From assembly GCF_000400995.2 (NCBI RefSeq), contig NZ_DF238908.1, positions 1 through 64,000 on the forward strand: a stretch of 64,000 nt of DNA. The letters run 5' to 3'. A model generated the notes under the pieces. That model saw only the letters and a list, made by a program, of their open reading frames with translations. It was not told the DNA's origin and searched no databases. Shown here in pieces: positions 18,599 through 27,159 of the stretch (its first letter is position 1; each line of letters begins with the position of its first letter). Position numbers and translations under genes: made by a program. Source of the DNA: Acidovorax sp. MR-S7 (GTDB lineage Bacteria; Pseudomonadota; Gammaproteobacteria; Burkholderiales; Burkholderiaceae_C).

Positions 18599-19821
18599 TG
18601 GATGACTCCCTTGCTGCGCAGCAGCGCGATCTGTTCCGTGGAAAGGCCCGCCTCGGCCAGCACCGCGTCGGTGTCGTCGCCCAGGCGCGGCGCGCTGCTG
18701 CGGATGGTGCCCGGCGTGCCCGAGAGCTTGGGCACGATGCCCGGCACGGTGACGCTGTAGCCATCGCGCGTCTCCTGCGTCAGCAGCATCCCACGCGCCT
18801 GGTAGTGCGGATCTTCGGCAATGTCCTTGGCCGTGTAGACCTTGCCCGCCGGCACGCGCGCGGCGCCCAGCAGTTCCATCACCTGGGCCACGGTGCGCGC
18901 TTGCGTCCAGGCGCCAATGGCCGCGTCGATCTCGCCCACGCGCGCCACGCGGCCCGCGTTGTCGGCCAGTTGCGGGTCATCCGCCAAATCCTGCCTGCCG
19001 ATAGTCGCCATCAGCCGTTTGAAAATGCTGTCGCCATTGCCGGCCACCAGCACCCAGCCGTCCTGGCACGGGTAGGCGTTGCTCGGCGCGATGCCCGGCA
19101 GCGCGCTGCCCGCCGCCTCGCGCACCGCGCCGAAGGCGCTGTACTCGGGGATCAGGCTTTCCATGCAGTTGAACACCGCCTCGTGCAGCGCCACGTCGAT
19201 CACCTGGCCCGCGCCGCCATTCACCTTGCGGTGGTAGAGCGCCATCATCACGCCGATGGCCCCGTGCAGCGCCGCCAGCGTGTCGCCGATCGACACGCCC
19301 ACGCGCACCGGCACGCGGCCCGGCTCGGCCGTGAGGTGGCGCAGGCCGCCCATGGCCTCGCCGATCACGCCGAAACCCGGCAGATCGCGGTACGGCCCCG
19401 TCTGGCCGTAGCCCGAGATGCGCAGGATGACCAGGCCCGGGTTCAGCGCATGCAGCTCGGCGGGCGACATGCCCCAGCCCTCCAGCGTGCCGGGGCGGAA
19501 GTTCTCGATCAGCACGTCGGCCTCGGCGATCAGCTTGCGCGCTATCGCTTGCGCCTCGGCCTGGCGCAGGTCCAGCGCCACCGACTTCTTGTTGCGCGAC
19601 TGCACCTGCCACCAGACCGAGGTGCCCTCCTTGATGAGCCGCCAGTTGCGCAGCGGGTCGCCCGCTCCGACCGCCTCGATCTTGACGACCTCGGCGCCGA
19701 ACTCGCCCAGCGTCTTGCCGCAGAACGGGCCCGCGATGAGCTGGCCCATCTCGATCACGCGCACGCCGGCCAGTGCGGCCGCAGGTGCGGCGGGGGTGGT
19801 TGTCTCTGGTGTCTGTTGCAT
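18595..19821 (-). CDS. CaiB/BaiF family (class III) CoA transferase
   Basis: A 408-residue enzyme that moves CoA between carboxylic acids. It has the N-terminal GVRVIEMGQLIAGPFCGKTL motif, the KSVALDLR segment, ENFRPGTLE with the catalytic Asp region downstream, and the Gly-rich YHRKVNGGAGQVIDVAL stretch. Succinyl-CoA-dependent members act on glutarate, HMG, malate or itaconate; next to an HMG-CoA-lyase-like gene, activation of 3-hydroxy-3-methylglutarate or a similar acid is the best guess. The ATG at 19821 is chosen because upstream in-frame codons run into the divergent LysR gene. Confidence 0.9.
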   Translation of the reverse strand: MQQTPETTTPAAPAAALAGVRVIEMGQLIAGPFCGKTLGEFGAEVVKIEAVGAGDPLRNWRLIKEGTSVWWQVQSRNKKSVALDLRQAEAQAIARKLIAEADVLIENFRPGTLEGWGMSPAELHALNPGLVILRISGYGQTGPYRDLPGFGVIGEAMGGLRHLTAEPGRVPVRVGVSIGDTLAALHGAIGVMMALYHRKVNGGAGQVIDVALHEAVFNCMESLIPEYSAFGAVREAAGSALPGIAPSNAYPCQDGWVLVAGNGDSIFKRLMATIGRQDLADDPQLADNAGRVARVGEIDAAIGAWTQARTVAQVMELLGAARVPAGKVYTAKDIAEDPHYQARGMLLTQETRDGYSVTVPGIVPKLSGTPGTIRSSAPRLGDDTDAVLAEAGLSTEQIALLRSKGVIQ

Positions 19822-19867
19822 GGCGGCGGATGATGCGGCGCGCCGCGCGCGGCGCAAAACGCTCGAT

Positions 19868-19887
19868 TGCGAAGCTGCCATCGCAAA
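19868..19887. promoter_or_regulatory. Candidate LysR box between the CoA transferase and LysR genes
   Basis: TTGCGA-N8-TCGCAA is a perfect 6-bp inverted repeat in the 106-base divergent spacer, of the size LysR-type regulators use. It sits about 50 bases from both start codons. The binding protein is inferred from position only. Confidence 0.45.
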
Positions 19888-19927
19888 CCGGCATGGCCCC
19901 ACCGTGGCGGCGGTACCATCGCCGCCC

Positions 19928-20812
19928 ATGAAGCTCGACCCGGTCTCCCTGCGCCTGTTCGTCGCGGTGATGGAAGAAAACGCCATCGCCCGCGCCGCCG
20001 CGCGCGAGCACATCGCCCCCTCGGCCGCCAGCCGCCGCCTGGCCGAGCTGGAAGCCGCGCTGCAGGTGGAGCTGTTCACGCGCAGCAACCGGGGCACCGA
20101 ACCCACGGCCGCCGCCTACGCGCTGCTGCACATGGCGCGCGGCGTGCTCAACGAGATGGACGGCATCGCCGCGCAGATGCGCGACTTCCGCGCCGGCGTG
20201 CGCGGCCACGTGCGCGTGGTGGCCAACATCTCGGCCATCACCCAGTTCCTGCCCGCCGAGCTGCAGCGCTTCATGACCGCGCACCCGCAGGTCGACGTGC
20301 GGCTGCACGAGCAGATCAGCACCGCCGTGGCCCGCTCGGTGGCCGAGAACGCGGCCGACGTGGGCATCCTCACCCACGGCAGCTACGGCGAGCGCGTCAC
20401 GCTGCTGCCCTACCGCGAGGACGAGCTGGTCCTCATCGTGCCCGCGGGCCACGCCCTCGCACGCAGGCAGCGCGTGCGCCTGGCCGACGCCCTGCCCTGC
20501 GACTTCGTGGGCATGCACCCGGGCAGCGCCATCAACAACCTGCTCACGCGCGCGGCGGCGGAACTGGAGATGCCGCTCAAGCTGCGCATGCAGGTCACCG
20601 GCTACGACGCGCTGTGCCTCATGGTCTCCGCCGGGCTGGGCGTGGGCATGCTGCCGCGCGGCAGCGCGCAGATCTACCGCGGCACGCTGGCGATCCGCGC
20701 CATCCCCCTGGCCGAGCCCTGGGCGCAGCGGCGGCTGTCGCTGTGCGTGCGCTCGGAAGAATCGCTCACCCGCGTCGCCCGGCTGCTGGTCGACCACCTG
20801 CGCGCGCCATGA
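19928..20812 (+). CDS. LysR family transcriptional regulator
   Basis: A 294-residue regulator with an N-terminal winged helix-turn-helix (LRLFVAVMEENAIARAAARE, then SAASRRLAELE) and a periplasmic-binding-like effector domain (residues about 90-290). It is divergent from the CoA transferase operon, so it probably controls that operon with the pathway acid or its CoA ester as signal. The ATG at 19928 has the consensus family start; the longer open frame upstream overlaps the CoA transferase. Its stop overlaps the earP start (ATGA), so some earP translation may be coupled. Confidence 0.92.
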   Translation: MKLDPVSLRLFVAVMEENAIARAAAREHIAPSAASRRLAELEAALQVELFTRSNRGTEPTAAAYALLHMARGVLNEMDGIAAQMRDFRAGVRGHVRVVANISAITQFLPAELQRFMTAHPQVDVRLHEQISTAVARSVAENAADVGILTHGSYGERVTLLPYREDELVLIVPAGHALARRQRVRLADALPCDFVGMHPGSAINNLLTRAAAELEMPLKLRMQVTGYDALCLMVSAGLGVGMLPRGSAQIYRGTLAIRAIPLAEPWAQRRLSLCVRSEESLTRVARLLVDHLRAP

Positions 20813-21888
20813 GCCAGGCGGCCGCGCTGCGCTGGGACCTGTTCTGCCAGGTCATCGACAACTACGGCGACATCGGCGTGTGCTGGCGCCTGGCCGCCGA
20901 CCTGGGCGCGCGCGGCCACGCCGTGCGCCTGTGGGTGGACGACGCCAGCGCCCTCGCCTGGATGGCGCCGCACGGCGCGCCCGGCGTGCAGGTGCGGCCC
21001 TGGCCCGCCGAGGCGCCCGAGGACGGCCCGGGCGACGTGGTGGTCGAAGCCTTCGGCTGCGAGATCGCCCCCGGCTTCGTGGCCGCCATCGCCCGCCGCA
21101 GGCCGGTGTGGATCAACCTCGAATACCTGAGCGCCGAAGGCTACGTGGAGCGCTGCCACCGCCTGCCCTCGCCCCTGATGAGCGGCCCCGGCGCGGGCCT
21201 CGTGCGCTGGTTCTTCTACCCCGGCTTCACGCCGCGCACCGGCGGGCTGCTGCGCGAGGGCAGCTTGGCCGAACGCCAGCGCGCCTTCGACTGCCAGGGC
21301 TGGCGCGCGCGCCGCGGCATCGCGCCGCACGCGCTGGCCGTCTCGCTGTTCTGCTACGAGCCACCCGCCCTGCCCCTGCTGCTCGAGGAACTGCGCGCAC
21401 GCGGCGACGCGCGGCTGCTCGTGACGCCGGGGCGAGCCGCCGCGGCGGTTCTGAATGAAATCGGCCTCCAGCGCTTGCCTGGCAAGCGCGAGCAGCTATC
21501 TATTTCATACCTGGAGCCCTGCCCCCAGAGCGCATTCGACGAAATGCTCTGGGCCTGCGACCTGAACTTCGTGCGCGGCGAGGACTCGCTGGTGCGCGCC
21601 CTCTGGGCGGGCCAACCCTTCGTCTGGCACATCTACCCGCAGCACGACGGCGCGCACCACGCCAAGCTGCACGCCTTCCTGGACTGGCTGCAGGCCCCCG
21701 CCTCGCTGCGGCATGCGCACGCGCTGTGGAACGGGCTGGAAGGCCTGCCGCAGGCGCCCGCGCTGCCGCCGCTGGACACCGCCCTGCTCGCCGAGTGGGG
21801 TGCCTGCGTGCGCGCCGCGCGCGCGCGGCTGCTGCAGCAGAGCGACTTGTTGACCCAGCTGCTGGGGTTCGTCAGCGAAAAAAGCTAG
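20809..21888 (+). CDS. earP: EF-P arginine rhamnosyltransferase EarP, carrying an in-frame repeat
   Basis: A 359-residue inverting GT-B glycosyltransferase that attaches rhamnose from dTDP-rhamnose to Arg32 of EF-P, needed to relieve stalling at proline runs. The N-terminal VIDNYGDIG (D17, D21) matches the essential aspartates described for Pseudomonas EarP, and the C-terminal [20 protein letters not shown] holds the sugar-nucleotide site. efp follows after 170 bases, and its product has Arg32. Residues about 215-234 ([20 protein letters not shown]) are encoded by a copy of the dispersed repeat and use AT-rich codons unlike the remainder of the gene; they lie in a loop-like, poorly conserved region. 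Confidence 0.95.
   Translation: MSQAAALRWDLFCQVIDNYGDIGVCWRLAADLGARGHAVRLWVDDASALAWMAPHGAPGVQVRPWPAEAPEDGPGDVVVEAFGCEIAPGFVAAIARRRPVWINLEYLSAEGYVERCHRLPSPLMSGPGAGLVRWFFYPGFTPRTGGLLREGSLAERQRAFDCQGWRARRGIAPHALAVSLFCYEPPALPLLLEELRARGDARLLVTPGRAAAAVLNEIGLQRLPGKREQLSISYLEPCPQSAFDEMLWACDLNFVRGEDSLVRALWAGQPFVWHIYPQHDGAHHAKLHAFLDWLQAPASLRHAHALWNGLEGLPQAPALPPLDTALLAEWGACVRAARARLLQQSDLLTQLLGFVSEKS
21451..21513 (+). repeat. Dispersed repeat inside the earP coding sequence
   Basis: GGCCTCCAGCGCTTG-CCTGG-CAAGCGC followed by GAGCAGCTATCTATTT matches the intergenic copy at 41657 (GGCCTCCAGCGCTTG-TCCAT-CAAGCGC, AAGCAGCTATGG) over most positions. It is read in frame without stop codons. The 7-bp stem GCGCTTG/CAAGCGC is kept. 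Confidence 0.75.
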
Positions 21889-22057
21889 AATCCGTGGTTT
21901 TGCGCCATACCAAGGCGGCACGCGAGCGTGCCCAGCCGGCGCCCCCGCCGCGGAACATGCGCCGGGGTGGAAGGCGGCCCTGCTGACGCAACACCACGGG
22001 CCACGCCCGCCCGCCCCGACTTGTGGAGCGGCCCAACCTTTCACTCCCAAGCACGCC

Positions 22058-22612
22058 ATGAAAATCGCTCAAGAAATCCGCGCCGGCAACGTGATCATGC
22101 AGGGCAAAGACCCCATGATCGTCCTCAAGACCGAATACGCCCGCGGCGGCCGTGGTGCCGCCACCGTGCGCATGAAGCTCAAGGCCCTGCTGTCCAACAT
22201 GGGCACCGAAGTCGTCTTCAAGGCCGACGACAAGATCGACAACGTGATCCTCGACAAGAAGGAGTGCACCTACTCCTACTTCGCCGACCCGATGTACGTC
22301 TGGATGGACACCGAGTACAACCAGTACGAAGTGGAAGCCGGCAACATGGGCGACGCCATCAGCTACCTGGAAGACGGCATGTCCGCCGAAGTGGTGTTCT
22401 ACGACGGCAAGGCCATCTCCGTGGAACTGCCCACCAGCGTGGAGCGCGAGATCACCTGGACGGAACCCGCCGTGAAGGGCGACACGTCCGGCAAGGTGCT
22501 CAAGCCCGCCAAGATCGCCACCGGCTTCGAAGTGGCCGTGCCCCTGTTCGTGGACCAGGGCGACAAGATCGAAATCGACACGCGCACCGGCGAATACCGC
22601 AAGCGCGTCTGA
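22058..22612 (+). CDS. efp: Elongation factor P (Arg32 type)
   Basis: A 184-residue, tRNA-shaped three-domain factor that binds between the P and E sites and speeds peptide bonds at polyproline stretches. The tip loop reads [12 protein letters not shown], placing arginine at position 32, the residue rhamnosylated by EarP; Lys34-type (EpmA) modification is therefore excluded. The C-terminal [16 protein letters not shown] is standard. It lies downstream of earP, and a strong terminator follows at 22789-22820. Confidence 0.98.
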   Translation: MKIAQEIRAGNVIMQGKDPMIVLKTEYARGGRGAATVRMKLKALLSNMGTEVVFKADDKIDNVILDKKECTYSYFADPMYVWMDTEYNQYEVEAGNMGDAISYLEDGMSAEVVFYDGKAISVELPTSVEREITWTEPAVKGDTSGKVLKPAKIATGFEVAVPLFVDQGDKIEIDTRTGEYRKRV

Positions 22613-22690
22613 TGGGACACCCCCCTGAGGCGCTGCGCGCCTTCCCCCCGCTCTCGCATTACTGCGCAATGCGGGCAGGGGGACGCAACC
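22613..22690. repeat. GC-rich inverted repeat downstream of efp
   Basis: The segment CCCCCTGAGGCGCTGCGCGC followed by a CCCCC...CGCATT / AATGCG...GGGGG inverted pair (about 22644-22682) resembles a second, unrelated intergenic repeat type that I recall as common in Comamonadaceae genomes. Only this copy is seen in the window. It has no coding potential. Confidence 0.4.
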
Positions 22691-22788
22691 AGCGCGGCGG
22701 GGCGGCCCTTGCGCGGTTGCTCTCGCCCTGGGGCGCGTCAGTTTCATGCGCCGCGCCCTGAGTGAATCGGGGGGTTTCGCCCAGATAG

Positions 22789-22820
22789 AAAAGGCTTCCC
22801 GCGGGAAGCTTTTTTGTTTT
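22789..22820. terminator. Bidirectional intrinsic terminator between efp and the SPFH operon
   Basis: GCTTCCCGCGGGAAGC (22794-22809) forms a tight hairpin with A-run AGAAAAG before and TTTTTTGTTTTTC after, so it has a U-tract in both directions. It ends efp on the plus strand and the convergent 22822-25532 operon on the minus strand. Confidence 0.85.
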
Positions 22821-22821
22821 T

Positions 22822-23073
22822 CTACACCCGCTTCACGCGCCGGCGGTAGTCGCCCACGTTGTTGCCGGTGATCTGCGTGGCCTGCGTGCCCCGCACTTCG
22901 TTCACCTTCGCATCCGCATCGGCGCCCGTGGCGGGCTGGGCGGTGATGTGGGTCTCGTGCTCGAAGCCGTGCGACTTGTCGGTGTTGCGGTAGTAGCGGT
23001 AGAGCATCCAGTACAGCCCCACCGCGCTGGCCGGCCCGAGGGCCAGCAGGAAAAGAATGCTGTCGTCGTTCAT
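22822..23073 (-). CDS. Small membrane protein of the SPFH/zinc-ribbon operon
   Basis: An 83-residue protein with one N-terminal transmembrane helix (ILFLLALGPASAVGLYWMLY, residues 6-25), then a basic YRYYRNTDKS segment and a hydrophilic tail ending GDYRRRVKRV. I do not recognise a domain. The ATG at 23073 lies five bases from the stop of the zinc-ribbon gene, so it is the third gene of that operon. Its position suggests it anchors or assists the SPFH/zinc-ribbon proteins at the membrane; this is inference. Confidence 0.7.
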   Translation of the reverse strand: MNDDSILFLLALGPASAVGLYWMLYRYYRNTDKSHGFEHETHITAQPATGADADAKVNEVRGTQATQITGNNVGDYRRRVKRV

Positions 23074-23078
23074 GGTGT

Positions 23079-24362
23079 TCAGCGCCCGATGAACCAGAGG
23101 GCCAGGGCCTCGACGAACGTGCCCACGGCGAGCGCGGCGGTGACGAGCTTCCACTGCTGCACCGGCACGCTGCCCATGGTCTCGCCCGTGCGGCCGTTCA
23201 CCGCGATGTAGTGCAGCATGCCGCCGCCCCGGCCCGGCTGGTGGTAGGAATAGAGCCACACCGGCAGGTACATCGCCACCCAGCGCGTGCCGTGCACGTC
23301 GAGCCGCTCCTGCTCCCAGCGCACGCCGCGGCCGTAGCGGCGCACCGATGCCTGCACCTGCGCGCGCGCGATGGAGAGCAGCTGGTCCTCCAGGCGCGGG
23401 TGCAGGTGCTCCACGTCGCGGTCGCGCTTTTCCGAGGTGTAGCCGACGAGGTAGGAGGCATTCCACTTCACCGCGTTCTTGGTGTCGAACGGCAGGATGG
23501 CGTTGATGACGTTGTGGGTGTTGGCCTGCGTGTCGAGGTTGCCGCGCTTGGCGCTCGACTCCAGCGTCAGGTCGTCCACCGTGAAGTCCACGTGCCGCTG
23601 CACGCGGTACACGTCGGCGTCGTAGTAGGTCTTCTGGTCCTTGCCCTCGCCGCGCGTGTAGCGGCGCGTCTCCACCTCGCCGAAGCCGGCCACGTCGGCG
23701 CTGGCGTTGGCGTCCACCACCATGTAGGGCAGGTAGACGCCCAGTACGTTTTCCGGCGCGAACTCCTCCTTGAACGCCTTGAGCGCGAACATGCGGCGCT
23801 TGCCCACGAACTGGCGGATGCGGGCCACCGCGTCGTCCTTCTTGATGTGGAAGGGCAGCACCGCGTCGGGCACCGCGCCGTTGTCGATCTGCTCGTTGAC
23901 TCCCAGCACGTGGCGGCACCAGTGGCAGCGCGCGGTCATGGCGGTCTCGGTGTTGACCACCACGTCGGCGCCGCAGCCGGCGCAGTGGTAGGTGCGCAGG
24001 CTGGCGGCGTCGGCGGCGATGTTCTGCGCGCCGGAAGCGATCTGCGTGCCTTTCAGCTCGCCGATGCCCTCGCCCAGGCCGAACGCCTCCTCCACGCGCG
24101 CCGCCGTCCACTCGTGGCGGCAGTACAGGCAGACCAGCTTGTCGGTGCCCGCACGCTGGCGGATCTCGGTCGAGCCGCACTTGGGGCAGCGGTTGACGCC
24201 GTCGCGCAGCTCCCTGGAGGCCGTGTCGATGGCAACGGGATCGGGCGCGAGCAGCTCGTCGCGGATCGGCTCCGGCAGCGTGGCCGGGTCCACCGGGAAC
24301 TCGCCGGGGGCGGGCGGCACGTCCCGCGGCGACCCCGGCCCGCTCGGAAGGGAGGCCGGCAT
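23079..24362 (-). CDS. TFIIB-type zinc-ribbon membrane protein (YdjG-like)
   Basis: A 427-residue protein with two zinc ribbons: CPKCGSTEI...CLYCRHEW (about residues 58-84) and YHCAGCGADV...CHWCRHVLG (about 123-152). A large middle domain binds no motif I know, and the C-terminus (about 400-427) is a hydrophobic helix. It resembles Bacillus YdjG, a zinc-ribbon membrane protein that works with the SPFH protein YdjI to recruit PspA under membrane stress. No pspA gene is next to it here. Its ATG directly follows the SPFH stop codon, so translation is coupled. N-terminal Pro-rich residues are low complexity. Confidence 0.8.
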   Translation of the reverse strand: MPASLPSGPGSPRDVPPAPGEFPVDPATLPEPIRDELLAPDPVAIDTASRELRDGVNRCPKCGSTEIRQRAGTDKLVCLYCRHEWTAARVEEAFGLGEGIGELKGTQIASGAQNIAADAASLRTYHCAGCGADVVVNTETAMTARCHWCRHVLGVNEQIDNGAVPDAVLPFHIKKDDAVARIRQFVGKRRMFALKAFKEEFAPENVLGVYLPYMVVDANASADVAGFGEVETRRYTRGEGKDQKTYYDADVYRVQRHVDFTVDDLTLESSAKRGNLDTQANTHNVINAILPFDTKNAVKWNASYLVGYTSEKRDRDVEHLHPRLEDQLLSIARAQVQASVRRYGRGVRWEQERLDVHGTRWVAMYLPVWLYSYHQPGRGGGMLHYIAVNGRTGETMGSVPVQQWKLVTAALAVGTFVEALALWFIGR

Positions 24363-25532
24363 CTACAGGCCGAGCGCCTTGGCCTTGACCGCGTCGTAGT
24401 CGGCCTGGGTGATGAGGCCCGCGTCGAGCATCTGCTTGGCCTTGGTGAGCCGGGCGACGGGGTCGTCCGCCGCCGCCGCCGGTGCCGCGGGCGCGGGCGC
24501 AGGCGCCACCGGCTGCTGCAGGCCCGCCAGCCCGCCCAGCCCGCCCGTCGCGATGCCCATGCCCATGAGGCCGCCCACCCCGGCGTTCTGCCCCGCCGCC
24601 TGGATGCCCGCGGCCACCGAGGCCTGCAGGTTGGAATTGCCGCGCGCGCCGGCCAGCGCGTCGGCGCGCTGCACGCTCTTGAGCAGCTCGCGGGTATGGG
24701 CGTCGTACTCGATCGAGACAATGGCCGTGCGGATGATGGCCAGCCCGCGCCCGGACTTCCACTGGTAGGCGCGCTCGACCGCGTCCGACAGGCTCTGGGC
24801 GAAGCCCACGGAGTCCTGCTGGATCTTCGTAATGCGGTTGCCCTTGGCCGGGTCGTTGGTATAGAGGCTGAAGGCCGGCGCGAGCGAGGCCACCACCTCG
24901 TTGAAAAGCTGGCCTGCCGCCGCGTTGTCCAGGTCGGTGAAGTCGAACACCTGGCCCGGCTGCAGGTACGCGGCCGGCACGAAGCTCTTCACGAACAGGA
25001 TGGGATCGACGATCTTCAGCGTATAGCTGCCGCGCGTGATGGCGCCCACCTGGGCATTCAGGTAGCCGTCGTCCCAGTAGATCTCCGACTGCGTGCCGAA
25101 GCGGTTGTCCGGCAGCTCCTTGAGCGACACGAAGAACGCCGCCTGCTGCGAACCCGGCTGGCCGCCGAACTTGAAGCGCTCCCAGCTCTGCTTGACGAGC
25201 GCATCCATGAGGCCGCCGCCCGTGAAGATGGACTGGGAATTGAGATCGCTCGAATTCCACTCGTAGGCGCCCGGCTCGGCCGCGAAGCCGGTGATCGCGC
25301 CATCCTGCAGCAGCAGCAGGCCGTAGCCCTCGGGCACGACGATCCTGGAGCCGTTGGTGATGATGTTCGACGACCCCTTGGTGTTCGCGCCGCGCCCGGC
25401 ATTGGTGCCGCGCGGCACCGCCGCGAACAGCGCCGCCGTGGGCGGCAGGCCGTCCGGCACCGTGTAGAAGTCCTTCCACTGGTCGGCCAGCGCTCCGCCG
25501 ACCGAACCCACCGCTGCCTGGATGAGGCCCAT
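24363..25532 (-). CDS. SPFH-domain protein with C-terminal SHOCT domain (YdjI-like)
   Basis: A 389-residue protein of the family once labelled virion core protein. It starts MGLIQAAVGSVGGALADQWK, has an SPFH/band-7-like body (about 30-290, including VPEGYGLLLLQDGAITGF), a Gly/Ala/Pro-rich linker (about 310-355), and a SHOCT module at the end (VARLTKAKQMLDAGLITQAD). SPFH proteins form oligomers on membrane microdomains; no transmembrane helix is visible, so it is probably cytosolic and membrane-recruited. It is the first gene of a three-gene operon. Confidence 0.85.
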   Translation of the reverse strand: MGLIQAAVGSVGGALADQWKDFYTVPDGLPPTAALFAAVPRGTNAGRGANTKGSSNIITNGSRIVVPEGYGLLLLQDGAITGFAAEPGAYEWNSSDLNSQSIFTGGGLMDALVKQSWERFKFGGQPGSQQAAFFVSLKELPDNRFGTQSEIYWDDGYLNAQVGAITRGSYTLKIVDPILFVKSFVPAAYLQPGQVFDFTDLDNAAAGQLFNEVVASLAPAFSLYTNDPAKGNRITKIQQDSVGFAQSLSDAVERAYQWKSGRGLAIIRTAIVSIEYDAHTRELLKSVQRADALAGARGNSNLQASVAAGIQAAGQNAGVGGLMGMGIATGGLGGLAGLQQPVAPAPAPAAPAAAADDPVARLTKAKQMLDAGLITQADYDAVKAKALGL

Positions 25533-25686
25533 GATGCTTTCCTTGTGTCAATGCGCACCGCCGGGAGGTGGCGGGACGCCAAAAGCATATCCGAAGCGCA
25601 GCGGCGGCCGTCCCTGGAGGGGGCCGATGCAGCCATGCCGGCGGCTGAAAGGAAAGACGCGGCACAACCCGGGCAATACTGGCGCC

Positions 25687-25788
25687 ATGCACCAGCACCC
25701 CACCGCCTTCCAGATCCCGCGCCGCATGCCGCACGGCGCCCGGCCCGCAATGCGCCAGCACCGCCTGGCGGCGCCGCTGTGGCAATGA
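25687..25788 (+). CDS. Possible 33-codon upstream frame coupled to the MATE gene
   Basis: An ATG at 25687 opens MHQHPTAFQIPRRMPHGARP and continues to a TGA at 25786-25788 that overlaps the MATE ATG (25785-25787) as ATGA. Such an overlap often means coupled translation. The peptide has no recognisable domain, and no strong ribosome site precedes it, so it may be chance. The rest of the 25533-25686 spacer shows nothing else. Confidence 0.25.
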   Translation: MHQHPTAFQIPRRMPHGARPAMRQHRLAAPLWQ

Positions 25789-27146
25789 GCGCCCCGCCCC
25801 CCTCCCCCGCCCCGCTGTGGCGCGTATTCCTGCGCTTCCTGGGCCCCATGGTCCTGGCCAACCTGCTGCAGTCGCTGTCGGGCACGCTCAACGGCGTGTT
25901 CCTGGGCCGCATGCTGGGCGTGCAGGCGCTGGCGGCGGCATCGGCGTTCTTTCCCGTGCTGTTCGTGTTCATCGCCTTCATGATCGGCCTGGGCGCGGGC
26001 GCGTCGGTGCCCATCGGCCAGGCCTGGGGCGCGCGCCAGCCGGACAAGGTGCGCGCCATCGCCGGCACGGCGCTGGCGGTGGGCGTGCTCTTCGGCCTCG
26101 CGGCGGCCGTGCTCGGCGGCCTGTTCGCCGCGCCCGCCATGCGGCTGCTGGGCACGCCGCCCGACGTGCTGGAGACAGCCACCGCCTACGCGCGCGTGGT
26201 GCTGCTGGGCATGCCGGGGCTGTGCGTGTTCCTACTCGCCACCTCGCTGCTGCGCGGCGTGGGCGACACCGTGTCGCCCATGTGGGCCCTGCTGCTCTCG
26301 ACCGGCGTGGGGCTGGTGGTCACGCCCGCGCTCATCGCGGGCTGGTGGGGGCTGCCCCGGCTCGGGGTGATGAGCGCTGGCGTATCCATGATCCTGGGCT
26401 TCACGCTGGCGCTGCTGTGGCTGGGCTGGCGGCTGCGCCGCATCCAGAGCCCGCTGGCGCCCGGCCGGGCGCTGTGGAGCGCGGTGCGCATCCAGCCCGC
26501 GCTGCTGCGCACCATCCTGCGCGTGGGCGTGCCCACGGGCGTGCTGATGGTGGCCACCTCGTTCGCGTCGCTGGTGGTGGTGTCGCTGGTCAACGGCTTC
26601 GGCTCCAGCGCCACGGCGGCCTATGGCGCGGTGAACCAGATCATGGGCTTCGCGCAGTTCCCCATCATCTCGGTGGCGATCACCGCCTCCATACTGGGCG
26701 CGCAGGCCATCGGCGCGGGCCGGCCCCAGCGGCTGGGCGCCATCGCGGCCACGGCGATCTGGATGAACCTGGCGATCGGCGCCACGCTGGCCCTGGCGGG
26801 CACCCTGTTCGCGCGGCCGCTGCTGGGGCTGTTCCTCACCGACGCGCAGGTGGTGGAAACCGCAGCGCACCTGCTGCACATCGTGCTGTGGAGCGGGCTG
26901 GTCTTCGGCTGCTTCGTGGTGCTCTCGTCGGTGATGCGCGCCAGCGGCGACGTGCTGGTGCCCACGGCCATCACCATCGGCGTGCTCGCGGTGCTGGAGC
27001 TGCCCCTGGCCTGGCTGCTCAGCCGCCACTTCGGCCTGACGGGCGTGTGGATGGCGTTCCCCCTGTCCTACAGCCTCACGCTCGCGCTGCAGGCCGCCTA
27101 CTACCACCGCGTGTGGAAGCGCAAGCCCGTGCGCCAGATGGTCTGA
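25785..27146 (+). CDS. MATE family efflux transporter
   Basis: A 453-residue inner-membrane exporter with about 12 transmembrane helices in two homologous halves (FLGPMVLANLLQSLSGTLNG in helix 1, and the second half beginning near residue 245). MATE proteins expel cationic drugs or metabolites in exchange for Na+ or H+. The substrate cannot be told from sequence. The ATG at 25785 starts MSAPPPSPAPLWRVFLRF just before helix 1, which fits the family; the frame is open further upstream but those codons lack membrane-protein character. The nearest genes are convergent or divergent, so it is probably a single transcription unit. Confidence 0.92.
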   Translation: MSAPPPSPAPLWRVFLRFLGPMVLANLLQSLSGTLNGVFLGRMLGVQALAAASAFFPVLFVFIAFMIGLGAGASVPIGQAWGARQPDKVRAIAGTALAVGVLFGLAAAVLGGLFAAPAMRLLGTPPDVLETATAYARVVLLGMPGLCVFLLATSLLRGVGDTVSPMWALLLSTGVGLVVTPALIAGWWGLPRLGVMSAGVSMILGFTLALLWLGWRLRRIQSPLAPGRALWSAVRIQPALLRTILRVGVPTGVLMVATSFASLVVVSLVNGFGSSATAAYGAVNQIMGFAQFPIISVAITASILGAQAIGAGRPQRLGAIAATAIWMNLAIGATLALAGTLFARPLLGLFLTDAQVVETAAHLLHIVLWSGLVFGCFVVLSSVMRASGDVLVPTAITIGVLAVLELPLAWLLSRHFGLTGVWMAFPLSYSLTLALQAAYYHRVWKRKPVRQMV

Positions 27147-27159
27147 CGCGCGCGGACCT

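Noticed and set aside
18595-20106. A longer CoA transferase start at 20106
   Set aside because: The extra 95 codons overlap the divergent LysR gene and lack family resemblance; family N-termini start close to the chosen ATG at 19821.
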